In this document: positions 7,583 through 16,522 of the stretch, piece after piece | Position numbering within the stretch: the stretch's first letter is position 1 | Layout of the letters: each line of letters begins with the position of its first letter | DNA from: an uncultured Saprospiraceae bacterium | Lineage (GTDB): Bacteria > Bacteroidota > Bacteroidia > Chitinophagales > Saprospiraceae | Length of the DNA: 38,296 nucleotides | Assembly (NCBI GenBank): GCA_938041325.1 | Contig: CALIAG010000130.1 | Coordinates: 1 to 38,296 of the forward strand | Direction: 5' to 3' | Program-made: the position numbers and the translations under genes | Notes under the pieces: model-generated | Seen by the model: only the letters and a program-made list of their open reading frames with translations | Database searches by the model: none | What the model was told of the DNA's origin: nothing

Positions 7583-8533
7583 ATGAAAATTAAAAAAGCA
7601 ATAATTACAGCTGCTGGCCGGGGAGAACGCCTATATCCAGTAGCAGATACAGTTCAAAAAGCAATGCTGCCGATTGTGGACAAAGACGGTCTTACCAAAC
7701 CGACTATCCAAATAATTGCAGAAGAAGCTTTTTCCGCTGGAATAGAAGAAATATGTATCGTATGTGCTCCTGGAGATGAAGAACGGTATAAACAAGCTTT
7801 CGATACTTTGCATGCCAACCTGCTAAAAGCATATAAAAATGTAGGCTGGGCAAAAGCACAAGCAAAACACATAGAAACACTTTTAGATAAACTTCATTTT
7901 AGAATCCAAGATAAAACACTGGGATACGGGCATGCTGTATTGCAAGCAAAGGATTTCACCAACGGTGAACCTTTCCTCTTGCTTCTTGGCGATCATCTGT
8001 ATGTATCTGATGACACAGAAAGGTCTTGTGCAAAACAACTTGTAGATATTGCCATAAAACAAGGTAGATCCGTAACAGCAGTAAATCCAACGCCTGAATT
8101 TTTAATTCATAATTATGGTACACTAAACGGTACTTTGCTTTCGGATAGCAATGGGATTTATCAAGTCAGTCATATTATTGAAAAACCTTCCTTAAGTCAG
8201 GCCGAACTTGAGCTCCATATTCCGGGACTCAGAATGGGATATTATTTATGCGTTTTTGGAATGCATGCACTACAACCAAGGGTTTTCGAAATTCTTGAAG
8301 AACACTTCGAAACGTGCAAGGCCAATGGCACGGAATTACAACTCACACCTGCACTGCAAGCGCTCGCGAATGAGCAAAGTTATCTTGCTTTCGAAATGAA
8401 AGGTAGACGATATGATCTTAGTTCTACATATGGTCTTTTGCAAACTCAATTGGCCTTAGGCCTTTCTGGAAAAAATAAAGAAGAGATGCTAAGTACTGTT
8501 TTAAGATTACTTGCCGAAAACAGAAAGACTTAA
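7583..8533 (+). CDS. Sugar-1-phosphate nucleotidyltransferase, GalU-like
   Basis: A 316-residue cytoplasmic enzyme of the Rossmann-like nucleotidyltransferase family. TAAGRGERLYP near the start followed by KAMLPIVD is the nucleotide and pyrophosphate loop; QDKTLGYGHAV is the base-contacting segment; LLLLGDHLY contains the metal-binding aspartate; IIEKPS, RMGYYLCVFG and ELQLTPALQAL follow in the order expected for GalU. KGRRYDLSSTYGLLQTQLAL replaces the usual G-x-x-x-D-x-G end segment. It should make UDP- or dTDP-sugar from sugar 1-phosphate; UDP-glucose is the best guess. It is 62 bases upstream of, and likely cotranscribed with, the kinase-pyrophosphorylase fusion. The sequence departs enough from classical GalU that a different sugar is possible. 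Confidence 0.85.
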   Translation: MKIKKAIITAAGRGERLYPVADTVQKAMLPIVDKDGLTKPTIQIIAEEAFSAGIEEICIVCAPGDEERYKQAFDTLHANLLKAYKNVGWAKAQAKHIETLLDKLHFRIQDKTLGYGHAVLQAKDFTNGEPFLLLLGDHLYVSDDTERSCAKQLVDIAIKQGRSVTAVNPTPEFLIHNYGTLNGTLLSDSNGIYQVSHIIEKPSLSQAELELHIPGLRMGYYLCVFGMHALQPRVFEILEEHFETCKANGTELQLTPALQALANEQSYLAFEMKGRRYDLSSTYGLLQTQLALGLSGKNKEEMLSTVLRLLAENRKT

Positions 8534-8595
8534 ATCCATTTAATAATTTTAATGACGGGTTCATTTCCGCCAAACTACAACGACATCAAATAATT

Positions 8596-11500
8596 TTGAA
8601 GAATAACTTATTTATAGAAACGATTGTAAGTCAAGATCCTTCACTAAGAGATCGTTCCTTTCATGAATTATGCAATGAATTGGACACTCCTACCCTTTTG
8701 GGGAAGCTAGATGAATTGAATGACTTCAGAATAGGAACGGATAACCTATATGATGGAGTAAGGTCTAGTTTGTTTTTATATGAAGCTTATCGGTTTTATT
8801 TAGAAAAAGCGAAAGAAATACCAGCTACAGGAAAATTGCCTTATTCCGCAGTTCAGAAAATACTAGGACGTAAATTTGAACAAGCCATAGAAGAACTTCA
8901 AAACTTAGCAAAAAAAGAAGGCCTCAATGCGACCTTAGCAAGTGCATTAGCAGAGGCCTATCACCATTTGACTTTTCAATTGCTTGGGGACCAAGTAAAG
9001 AAAAGTGTTCGATCAAGCCGGGGCAATCGTTGGATGTTTAGAATTGGTCATGTTGAAGAATTGCCGATCAAGATTCATTCCCAATTGTTGAAAAGAAATG
9101 AAGGAGAAAATTTATATCCTATTTTAGAAGAAAGAACTTCTGTAAGAATGGACCTGACACATAGTGCATGGTCAGACATATTTTTTCTAGGAATGGATTA
9201 TCCAGAAGGAGCAAGAGTAATTAATGTATCCGTAAACCTTGGCGTATATGGCAGAGACCAAGAAATCAATCCTCCCATTTCTTCTTTCTTCAGAGTTATT
9301 GAAGAACCAATTATTAGATTGACAAGCATCGATCTAAAAGCAACCAAAGACATTTCAGAATTAGAAGATTTGTTCAATTTTGGAAACGATTACCTAAGTC
9401 TTTTAAAAGCAGGTTTGATCGCATCTGGGATTATTCCTCCAGCTTTTGAAGGAACGAAACAATCCTTACAAGAAATCCTCAATCGAATTGTCGGTCAAGG
9501 AATGGGTTTCGAATTGGTTACAAAAGTAAATGACATTCCAAAAGGATCTAGATTGGCCGTTTCTACAAACTTACTAGGAAGTATAATTAGTGTTTTGATG
9601 CGTGCATCAAAACAGACTAAAAATTTAGATTCAAAATTACAAGAATCTGAACGACGCTTGATAGCTTCAAGGGCGATATTAGGGGAATGGCTAGGAGGTT
9701 CAGGTGGCGGATGGCAAGACTCTGGTGGTGTGTGGCCTGGCATAAAAATAATTCAAGGAGCATTGGCAAAAGAAGGGGATCCGGAGTACAACATCAGTAG
9801 AGGATGTTTACTTCCAAGACATCATGTTTTAGGAAAAGAAGATATACACCCCGAGATTGCGGAGCGATTAGCGGAGTCTCTTATTATTATGCATGGAGGA
9901 ATGGCCCAGAATGTTGGTCCTATTTTAGAGATGGTAACGGAAAAATATTTGTTGCGATCTAAAAAGGAATGGGATGCTAGAGAAGAAACGCGCGAAATTT
10001 TTAACAACATATTATTAGCACTCAAGAAGGGCGATATTAAAAAATTAGCAAAGAACACTCAAAAGAATTTTGATTCACCTATCAAAACTATAATACCTTG
10101 GGCCTCTACTCACTTTACAGAGATTATTATTGCAAAAGCTAAAAAGCAATTGGGTTCGGACTACTGGGGTTTTTTAATGATGGGAGGAATGTCAGGAGGT
10201 GGTATGGGGATTTTTGTTAATCCTAAAAATTATAAAACACATAAGGATACCGTTCTAGCAATTTTAAAAGAAACTAAAGAGGAATTAAAAGAAGCACTTC
10301 CATTCGCAATGGAACCAGTGATTTATAATTTCGAAATCAATAATAAGGGGAGTTATGCTTACTTCAAGGGCGCGGAAAGTGCACTAATGCCTAAAGAGTA
10401 TTACCATTTGCTAATGCCGGAACAAGTGCATCGAGCAGATACGTTGCCAGATATTCGAAAATCAGAATTCAATGTTTTTGCTAATCTGTCTCATCATCAA
10501 AAAGGCAAAACCAATCTATTAGAATCCATGGTTAGTCACCTGTTTAAAGTTTCGCAGCCAGACTTAGGGACCGCAAAATCAAAACAAGATGCTATTGCCA
10601 ATGAAATCAAAAAAGAAAATGGATTTGATTTTATTCAGCATGAACAATTGAGAAGAGATTTAATCAAAGGTCGTATTGGTCTGTCAAGAAATAGGTTGCC
10701 AGCTCAAACTCAAATCGAAGATGTTAGTAAAAACGAAATAACCCTTTGGGAAAATCAAGAAGGGAATAAGCAAGTAGGGATAGATGCCATCAGAGCAGGT
10801 AAGGTAGGCGTTCTTACTTTAGCTGGAGGTGTCGGAAGCCGGTGGACCAAAGGGGCTGGTGTTATAAAAGCACTGAATCAATTCGCAGAATTCGAAGATG
10901 TTCATCGTAGTTTTATTGAAATTCATTTAAATAAATCTCAAAAATCATCGGAAGAATTTGAAGCAAACATTCCTCATGTTTTTGCGACCAGCCATCTTAC
11001 CCAATCTGCAATCAATAATGCACTTAAAGAAAATTCAAACTTCGGATTTAAAGGAAACATATACCTTTCCTCTGGCAGGTCTATTGGGCAGCGGTTTATT
11101 CCAATGGAAAGAGATTTAAGGTTTTTATGGGAAGAAACGAGTCAGGAAACCTTAGATGAAAATAAACAAAAAGTGCAAGACGCTATTCGGTCTTCATTAA
11201 TTGAATGGGCGAAAAATAAAGGAGAAGGCACAGATTATGTAGACAACCTTGCTTCTCAAAGATTCAGTCCTCTTGGACATTGGTACGAATGGTCCAACCT
11301 TTTAAGAAATGGCACATTGGCAGAAGTTTTAAAGGCAAATCCTAATTTGGAAACTTTAATGCTGCACAACATTGATACCTTAGGAGCGAGCATTGATCCA
11401 ATTGCTTTGGGTACCCATTTACAATCAAAAAGAACACTCACCTTCGAAATGATCCCTAGACGAATCGAAGACAAAGGTGGTGGATTGGCTAAAATAAATG

Positions 11501-11931
11501 GAACCCTTAGAATCCTTGAAGGACTCGCTCAGCCAAATGAGGAGGATGAACTTAAATTAAGTTACTACAACTCGATGACGACCTGGATTCAAATCGATGA
11601 AGTTTTAAAGACATTTGGATTGACGAGGTCTGATTTGAATAATGCCACAAAGGTTGATGAATCCGTTAGGAAAATGGCCAACCGTATGCCTACTTATGTT
11701 ACCATTAAGGACGTGAAATATAGATGGGGGCATGGACAGGAAGATATCTACCCCGTTGCTCAAGTAGAAAAATTATGGTCTGATATGACTGCCCTTACTG
11801 ATATTGAATGTGGGTTTATAATTGTTCCGCGTCAAAGAGGACAACAACTAAAATCTCCGGATCAACTGGATGCATGGGCAAATGATGGAAGCAAAGCGCA
11901 TATCGCTCAACTTTGTGGGTGGACAGACTAA
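8596..11931 (+). CDS. GHMP kinase-like / UDP-sugar pyrophosphorylase-like fusion protein
   Basis: An 1111-residue cytoplasmic protein with two apparent enzyme halves. Residues about 1-150 are helical and unassigned. About 150-600 resemble the fucokinase branch of GHMP sugar kinases: RVMDL-like TSVRMDLTHSAWSDI near 183, a degenerate nucleotide loop GSRLAVSTNLLGS near 316, GGGWQDSGGVWPGIKII near 368-384 and the C-terminal glycine motif GGMSGGGMGIFVNP near 530. About 725-1111 resemble UGP2/USP-type pyrophosphorylases: LTLAGGVGSRW near 738 with a following IKAL, MLHNIDTLGASIDP near 923, and FEMIPRRIEDKGGGLAKING. Kinase-then-pyrophosphorylase fits a salvage pathway that activates a free sugar; the order is opposite to bifunctional Fkp as I remember it. 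Translation most likely begins at TTG 8596: the frame is open upstream but has no ATG, and the next Met is far inside. Substrate unknown. Confidence 0.78.
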   Translation: MKNNLFIETIVSQDPSLRDRSFHELCNELDTPTLLGKLDELNDFRIGTDNLYDGVRSSLFLYEAYRFYLEKAKEIPATGKLPYSAVQKILGRKFEQAIEELQNLAKKEGLNATLASALAEAYHHLTFQLLGDQVKKSVRSSRGNRWMFRIGHVEELPIKIHSQLLKRNEGENLYPILEERTSVRMDLTHSAWSDIFFLGMDYPEGARVINVSVNLGVYGRDQEINPPISSFFRVIEEPIIRLTSIDLKATKDISELEDLFNFGNDYLSLLKAGLIASGIIPPAFEGTKQSLQEILNRIVGQGMGFELVTKVNDIPKGSRLAVSTNLLGSIISVLMRASKQTKNLDSKLQESERRLIASRAILGEWLGGSGGGWQDSGGVWPGIKIIQGALAKEGDPEYNISRGCLLPRHHVLGKEDIHPEIAERLAESLIIMHGGMAQNVGPILEMVTEKYLLRSKKEWDAREETREIFNNILLALKKGDIKKLAKNTQKNFDSPIKTIIPWASTHFTEIIIAKAKKQLGSDYWGFLMMGGMSGGGMGIFVNPKNYKTHKDTVLAILKETKEELKEALPFAMEPVIYNFEINNKGSYAYFKGAESALMPKEYYHLLMPEQVHRADTLPDIRKSEFNVFANLSHHQKGKTNLLESMVSHLFKVSQPDLGTAKSKQDAIANEIKKENGFDFIQHEQLRRDLIKGRIGLSRNRLPAQTQIEDVSKNEITLWENQEGNKQVGIDAIRAGKVGVLTLAGGVGSRWTKGAGVIKALNQFAEFEDVHRSFIEIHLNKSQKSSEEFEANIPHVFATSHLTQSAINNALKENSNFGFKGNIYLSSGRSIGQRFIPMERDLRFLWEETSQETLDENKQKVQDAIRSSLIEWAKNKGEGTDYVDNLASQRFSPLGHWYEWSNLLRNGTLAEVLKANPNLETLMLHNIDTLGASIDPIALGTHLQSKRTLTFEMIPRRIEDKGGGLAKINGTLRILEGLAQPNEEDELKLSYYNSMTTWIQIDEVLKTFGLTRSDLNNATKVDESVRKMANRMPTYVTIKDVKYRWGHGQEDIYPVAQVEKLWSDMTALTDIECGFIIVPRQRGQQLKSPDQLDAWANDGSKAHIAQLCGWTD

Positions 11932-12103
11932 TTCTAAATGCCTATTATTCAAATATTTATGTGTTTTAAGGTCTGACTTTAAGAAGGGCTTATATCTCGG
12001 ATATTTATATCTCTATCCAGCTATTACACTATAATCTTCTCTTTTGTATTCAATTTTCCTAAAAAAATGTCAAGTTCGATGCAACGCTTGAGGGAATAGC
12101 TGT

Positions 12104-12140
12104 ATTATTAAAATAGAGATCGCAAATTTTATTTAATAAT
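12104..12140 (+). promoter_or_regulatory. AT-rich inverted repeat just before the lipoprotein start
   Basis: ATTATTAAA (12104-12112) and TTTAATAAT (12132-12140) are perfect nine-base arms around a 19-base loop, ending seven bases before the ATG at 12148. The stem could mask the start region of the mRNA, but in DNA this AT rich such arms can arise by chance. Confidence 0.25.
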
Positions 12141-12147
12141 CAGATAA

Positions 12148-13572
12148 ATGAGGAAATCATATTATATAATCGGCCTACTTTTTATCCTTGGCTTCTCCGC
12201 TTGTCAAAAAGATTTGGACTTTATAGACGTGGAGACGATTACGGAAGAGCCGAGAGAATTGGAGGATACGGATATGGTAATTGGCGTTTTTGACAATGAA
12301 GGTGTAGGGATTCCAAACTCCATTGTAAATGTTGTCTATGAAGAAGAGATACAATCTACAATTGTCACCGATGAAAATGGATCCGCAACTTATACGATTC
12401 CAGCTCCGATTTTAGAAAACGAAGAAGTGTTTTTTTGGATTCAAAAAATTTCTTATTACGATGCTGCTGACAAATTACAAGAAGAAAATATCCAGAGTGG
12501 TTCCAAAGAATTTCGCTTAATAGATTTAAATAGTAATCCCATTAACGCACAAGTAGGCAATGGAGGATTTGAATTGGAAGATATTTTTAATACCTCCTCG
12601 GTTAGGTTAACTGGAAAAGTCTTAGATAGCAATGGTTCTGCTGGCGCAGCTACAGTAATGATATTCGAGTCAGAAGCTTTAAACAATTCAGGTTTTTTCA
12701 ATTTGACTTTTACTGATGAAAATGGCAACTGGGAATTATTAGTACCAGCTGAAACTGAACTAAAATATACTGTTTATCAAGAGACTCCATGTTTCGGAAC
12801 CAGTGTGTTAAATACCGATGAATTAGTTGACCCCATTACCGGATTAATGGCAGAATCAATTGGCCCTTTTTCAGAAGATACAACCCTTCCAGAATTAACA
12901 AGTTTAGACGTCGGTGGAGTTATAACAGAATCTTTCTTATCTGGAATTGCTTCGAATTGCCAAGGAATACCCATACCTAATGTTCTAGTGGATATTACTG
13001 TGGAATATGATACCTATATTTTTTCTAACGGAGCCTTTACAGATGAAAATGGTTTGTTTGAAGTAGTTATACCAGGATGTGGAGCTGCAAGTTCGGTCTT
13101 AATTTCTTATACTGATGTAGTAAATGGAACTGAATTCAATTCCGACCCAATTGATACTGAAATAGGAAGTACAATGGATTTAGGGGTATTTATGGCTTGT
13201 GATGAATTTGAACCAAGTCACATTATTGTACGAGATATTAATGCTGAAACAATTGTTGAAAGTAGCTTCGTTGAAGTAGACATTAATGATAATCATATCC
13301 AACTAACCTCAATGGATCCAATCAACGAAATTACATTCAGTATGGAAATCAATAGAAATGATCCAGGTGCTCCTTTTGTAACGGCTGTATTTATTCAGTC
13401 GCCTACATTACAGGTGTTTGGGTCAAATGAGTTGAATGGATTGGAATTAGAAATAATTGAATTGTCAGATGAAAAATTGAGAGCTACGTTTTCAGGCGAA
13501 GTAGTTAATCTATTTGCTTCCTCGGGATTAGAATTATTCTTTTTGGAAGGTGAATTTGACATTAGTTTGTAG
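12148..13572 (+). CDS. Lipoprotein with carboxypeptidase-regulatory-like (Ig-type) domains
   Basis: A 474-residue lipoprotein: residues 1-19 are a signal sequence with lipobox FSAC, cysteine 19 followed by Q-K-D. Three or more beta-sandwich modules follow in the style of carboxypeptidase regulatory-like domains, each with the turn TDENG and a G-x-(I/V)-P-N or similar entry: about 45-90 (IGVFDNEGVGIPNSIVNV ... VTDENGSATYTIP), 150-205 (LTGKVLDSNGSAGAATV ... TFTDENGNWELLVP) and 265-320 (PIPNVLVDITVEYD ... AFTDENGLFEVVIP). The remaining 130 residues are acidic and unassigned. It should sit on the outer membrane or cell surface. Its stop is 40 bases before the ECF sigma gene, so it may be part of the same transcript and of the signal that the sigma system reads (inference). 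Confidence 0.8.
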   Translation: MRKSYYIIGLLFILGFSACQKDLDFIDVETITEEPRELEDTDMVIGVFDNEGVGIPNSIVNVVYEEEIQSTIVTDENGSATYTIPAPILENEEVFFWIQKISYYDAADKLQEENIQSGSKEFRLIDLNSNPINAQVGNGGFELEDIFNTSSVRLTGKVLDSNGSAGAATVMIFESEALNNSGFFNLTFTDENGNWELLVPAETELKYTVYQETPCFGTSVLNTDELVDPITGLMAESIGPFSEDTTLPELTSLDVGGVITESFLSGIASNCQGIPIPNVLVDITVEYDTYIFSNGAFTDENGLFEVVIPGCGAASSVLISYTDVVNGTEFNSDPIDTEIGSTMDLGVFMACDEFEPSHIIVRDINAETIVESSFVEVDINDNHIQLTSMDPINEITFSMEINRNDPGAPFVTAVFIQSPTLQVFGSNELNGLELEIIELSDEKLRATFSGEVVNLFASSGLELFFLEGEFDISL

Positions 13573-13612
13573 ATATAATTTTTTACAAAAAAAGCAGAAG
13601 GAATTTAGAAAG

Positions 13613-14173
13613 ATGAACATTAGTGATCTTTTGCAAGGCTGCCGGGATATGAACCGCAAAGCTCAAAATGAGCTGTACCATACCTATGCCGACAAGGTCA
13701 TGAATATAGCACGTCGTTATACCCGTGATATTTCCGAAGCTAAAGATGTTGTTCAGAATACTTTTCTAAAAGTTTTCAATCAGTTAGATAAATATGATTC
13801 TGATAAAGGAGCATTTCACAGTTGGATCACAAGGATTACTATAAATGAAGCCTTGTTGATAAAGCGCAGAGACAAAAAATATGTTTATCCAGAAGATGCC
13901 GGAGATATTTTCGAAGAAGTTAAGGAAGCGACTGTTTTTTCCACCATTGGTATTGGTGAAATAAAAAAGATCATTGATGAACTACCAGAAGGATATAAAA
14001 TTATTTTCAATCTTTTTGTTGTAGAAGGATTTAATCATAAAGAAATTGCAGAACTTTTGTCGATAAGTGTAGTGACTTCGAGGACTCAGTTGCTGAGAGC
14101 AAGAAAAGCAATTCAGAAAAAAATGTTGAAAAATGAAAACCTGCAGAATAATCAGGTTGGCAAAGCCATTTAA
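13613..14173 (+). CDS. ECF RNA polymerase sigma factor
   Basis: A 186-residue sigma-70 family protein with region 2 (about 15-75, including ELYHTYADKVMNIARRY and AKDVVQNTFLKVFNQL) and region 4 (about 125-175, with LPEGYKIIFNLFVVEGFNHK and EIAELLSISVVTSRTQLLRA as the helix-turn-helix), separated by a short linker. Regions 1 and 3 are absent, as in extracytoplasmic-function sigmas. I place the start at ATG 13613 (MNISDLLQGC) because the 21 codons before it overlap the lipoprotein end and do not look like a sigma N-terminus. One base separates its stop (14171-14173) from the ATG of the putative anti-sigma protein at 14175, so the two are very likely coupled. Confidence 0.9.
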   Translation: MNISDLLQGCRDMNRKAQNELYHTYADKVMNIARRYTRDISEAKDVVQNTFLKVFNQLDKYDSDKGAFHSWITRITINEALLIKRRDKKYVYPEDAGDIFEEVKEATVFSTIGIGEIKKIIDELPEGYKIIFNLFVVEGFNHKEIAELLSISVVTSRTQLLRARKAIQKKMLKNENLQNNQVGKAI

Positions 14174-14174
14174 T

Positions 14175-15638
14175 ATGAAAAATTATAAAGACATAGAAAA
14201 ACAAATGGCTGAAGCACTCAGAAATGAGAATTTCAGCTGGGACAAAGATGCTTTATGGTCTGACATAGAAGAGGCCCTTCCTGAAAAAGAAAGAAATAAT
14301 AATAGGCCTTTCGGATGGTTGTTTTTTGTAGCCGGGATTGCTTTATTGATTGGCATTTCTGCCTTTTTTGTTTTATCGCAAAAAGAGAAAGCTGTTGTTG
14401 TACTAGAAGGCCAAACGCTTGCAGATGAGGTGCTTAATGAGGACAGCCAAGCAGGAGCACATGAAAGTACAGCATCCATTTTGCCGAAAAAATTAAAACA
14501 GAAAATTGATTTAACAACATCCATTACTGATTCTAAACAATTAAAAAATACAACTCAAAAATCTACTATTAAAAATACTGCACATGTAGTCGACGTCGAA
14601 GATGTTTCTGGAATAGAATTGATCAGTAGTAATGTAGAAAAAAATGATTATTCAAGAACTCTGCATGAAGAAATAAACGAAACAAAAAGTATCATAATTG
14701 CAACGAATCAATCTGAAGAAACCAATTCTAATGTTGTTTTAGAAAATAGCTTTTCATCAAATAAAGAAAATAAAGATCCTATCGTACAGGAGGAATCAAG
14801 CCTTTCAATAAATAAAGAACGCACCTTTTTTAGTATGATAAATGTTTTACCTCAACGCAGTTTTAAAACCTTAAAAGAATCGGAATTTGCTTTCAATAAA
14901 GTAACTCCAATGAAAACGAAAAAGGATCGATTTGCTGTAGCCTTGAATTCAGGAGTTTATAAAATCGAAAGGTATTTTTCTGGCGATGATGCTTTTGATT
15001 TTCTTGCCGAAAAGGAGCAGCTAGAAACACCTCTTTATGCTACAAAAACTGGTCTAGATTTGTCTTATAAAATCAATAAAAATATTTTTGTTTCTAGCGG
15101 AATCGATTATTTGCAAATTAATGAGAAACTAGAATGGGCAAAAGAGGTTGGTAGAGAAGAGTCAATAATCGTTTCTGATTCTGCAGCTTATTACACCGTT
15201 GGAACGGAACGTACTTACGTTGAAGGAGACTTAAATCAAACGGAGATCCAAACGAGGAACGTCACCAATTATAATTCTATTAGACAAATCAATATTCCAA
15301 TTCGACTGGCTTTCAAAAGTTATTTCAACAAACTTGAGTTTACAATCTATGGAGGGCTTAATCTTAATTTGTCAAATAAATTGGAAGGTCGTTTTATAAA
15401 TGATGCTTCAGGAGACTTTACGGAAGTAAGTTTATCAGATAATAAGGATTATAAATCTGGCGGAGTGAATAGTTATTCTTTAGGTTTGTCGGCTAATCAT
15501 CCAATTTCAAAAAGCCTTTCTCTTGGCATCGGCTTTGAATACGACCAATTTTTAAAGTCTATTAATAAATCTACTAATCTGCCAGATCAAAAGTACAACT
15601 TGCTTGGTCTGAAAATGGGCTTAAATTATTCTTTCTAA
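14175..15638 (+). CDS. Putative anti-sigma factor fused to an outer-membrane beta-barrel domain
   Basis: A 487-residue protein. Residues 1-45 are a hydrophilic, acidic-helical segment with W22 and W28 (FSWDKDALWSDIEEALPE), in the place of an anti-sigma domain. About 46-68 is one transmembrane helix (WLFFVAGIALLIGISAFFVL). About 70-240 is a Ser/Thr/Asn/Lys/Glu-rich linker. About 255-487 has alternating hydrophobic strands ending in aromatic residues, finishing GLKMGLNYSF with a terminal Phe, like PF13568-type outer-membrane barrels (SYKINKNIFVSSGIDYL, INIPIRLAFKSYF, LEFTIYGGLNLNL, SLGIGFEYDQFL). The start at ATG 14175 puts it one base after the sigma gene; an upstream in-frame ATG at 14133 lies inside sigma. 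If the domains are as read, the protein would span the envelope and could pass an outer-membrane signal to sigma. The anti-sigma role is inferred from position. Confidence 0.75.
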   Translation: MKNYKDIEKQMAEALRNENFSWDKDALWSDIEEALPEKERNNNRPFGWLFFVAGIALLIGISAFFVLSQKEKAVVVLEGQTLADEVLNEDSQAGAHESTASILPKKLKQKIDLTTSITDSKQLKNTTQKSTIKNTAHVVDVEDVSGIELISSNVEKNDYSRTLHEEINETKSIIIATNQSEETNSNVVLENSFSSNKENKDPIVQEESSLSINKERTFFSMINVLPQRSFKTLKESEFAFNKVTPMKTKKDRFAVALNSGVYKIERYFSGDDAFDFLAEKEQLETPLYATKTGLDLSYKINKNIFVSSGIDYLQINEKLEWAKEVGREESIIVSDSAAYYTVGTERTYVEGDLNQTEIQTRNVTNYNSIRQINIPIRLAFKSYFNKLEFTIYGGLNLNLSNKLEGRFINDASGDFTEVSLSDNKDYKSGGVNSYSLGLSANHPISKSLSLGIGFEYDQFLKSINKSTNLPDQKYNLLGLKMGLNYSF

Positions 15639-15725
15639 ATCTTAAAAAAAATCAAAGAAAGCCAAGCTCAAATCCAACGATTTGACTACATTTGCCTGAA
15701 CTTTTCAAACCTTAAAATAAAAGTC

Positions 15726-16223
15726 ATGGCTGTAAGTATAGATAAAGACGAAATGTTAGGAGAAATTGCAGATGCACAGTTTGCAAATGATATTGAAGCA
15801 ATAATCAAAACTTCAGAAGGCGATATAAATCTTCATCTTTTTGCTACTAAAACACCACATACCGTTGCTAATTTTGTTGGTTTGGTAAAACGTGGTTTCT
15901 ATAATGATCTAATTTTCCACCGAGTAATTCCTGATTTTATGATTCAAGGAGGTTGCCCCGATGGAAGAGGTACAGGTGGCCCTGGATACCGTTTTCAAGA
16001 TGAATTTCACCCAGAACTCAGTCATGATTCACCTGGAATCCTATCTATGGCTAATGCTGGACCAGCCACTAATGGCAGTCAATTCTTCATTACCCACACC
16101 GCTACCAATTGGTTAGATGGTAAACATACTGTTTTCGGAAAAGTAAAATCTGAGGCTGATCAAGATGTTGTAAATGCTATAAAACAAGGCAGTAAAATCA
16201 TCACAGTTGAAATTAAATCTTGA
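15726..16223 (+). CDS. Cyclophilin-type peptidyl-prolyl cis-trans isomerase
   Basis: A 165-residue cyclophilin with no signal peptide, so probably cytoplasmic. It has the catalytic arginine R66 in [13 protein letters not shown] (64-76), the [13 protein letters not shown] segment (83-94), [15 protein letters not shown] (109-122) and W129 followed by [11 protein letters not shown]. The N-terminal 22 residues (with [11 protein letters not shown]) extend beyond the compact core. It speeds proline isomerisation in folding proteins. It stands alone 87 bases after the barrel gene and is followed by a hairpin. Confidence 0.93.
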   Translation: MAVSIDKDEMLGEIADAQFANDIEAIIKTSEGDINLHLFATKTPHTVANFVGLVKRGFYNDLIFHRVIPDFMIQGGCPDGRGTGGPGYRFQDEFHPELSHDSPGILSMANAGPATNGSQFFITHTATNWLDGKHTVFGKVKSEADQDVVNAIKQGSKIITVEIKS

Positions 16224-16276
16224 GATTAAAGTAGATATATAAACAATTCATAATTAGTATATTTTTCACTAGAAAT

Positions 16277-16298
16277 GCCTAATTTTTTACAATTAGGC
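16277..16298 (+). terminator. Hairpin after the cyclophilin gene
   Basis: GCCTAATT (16277-16284) and AATTAGGC (16291-16298) form a perfect eight-base stem around TTTTAC, 53 bases after the stop. No long T-run follows, so a terminator role is only likely. The remaining 220 bases up to the giant gene hold a weaker interrupted stem (16373-16401) and no gene. Confidence 0.45.
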
Positions 16299-16522
16299 CC
16301 GTCAATTCTTTGTTTTATTTAAAGGATCCCAACCTTCATCCCACCCTATCTTCGATAACATATTATAAATGTTCAACCTTCCTAATTTTATAGGTAGTTG
16401 ATGGCATTGTTCTTGTCACTAGACTATTAACTATTAATCAATAAGGCCAAGTTCTAATATTAATAGACCTCTTTTTCCCTCTGTTATTGTAGAATAATTT
16501 CATTTAGTCAAAGCTAATTTTA

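Noticed and set aside
13550-13612. Longer start for the sigma factor inside the lipoprotein end
   Set aside because: These 21 codons overlap the preceding gene and do not resemble a sigma N-terminus; ATG 13613 gives a normal length.
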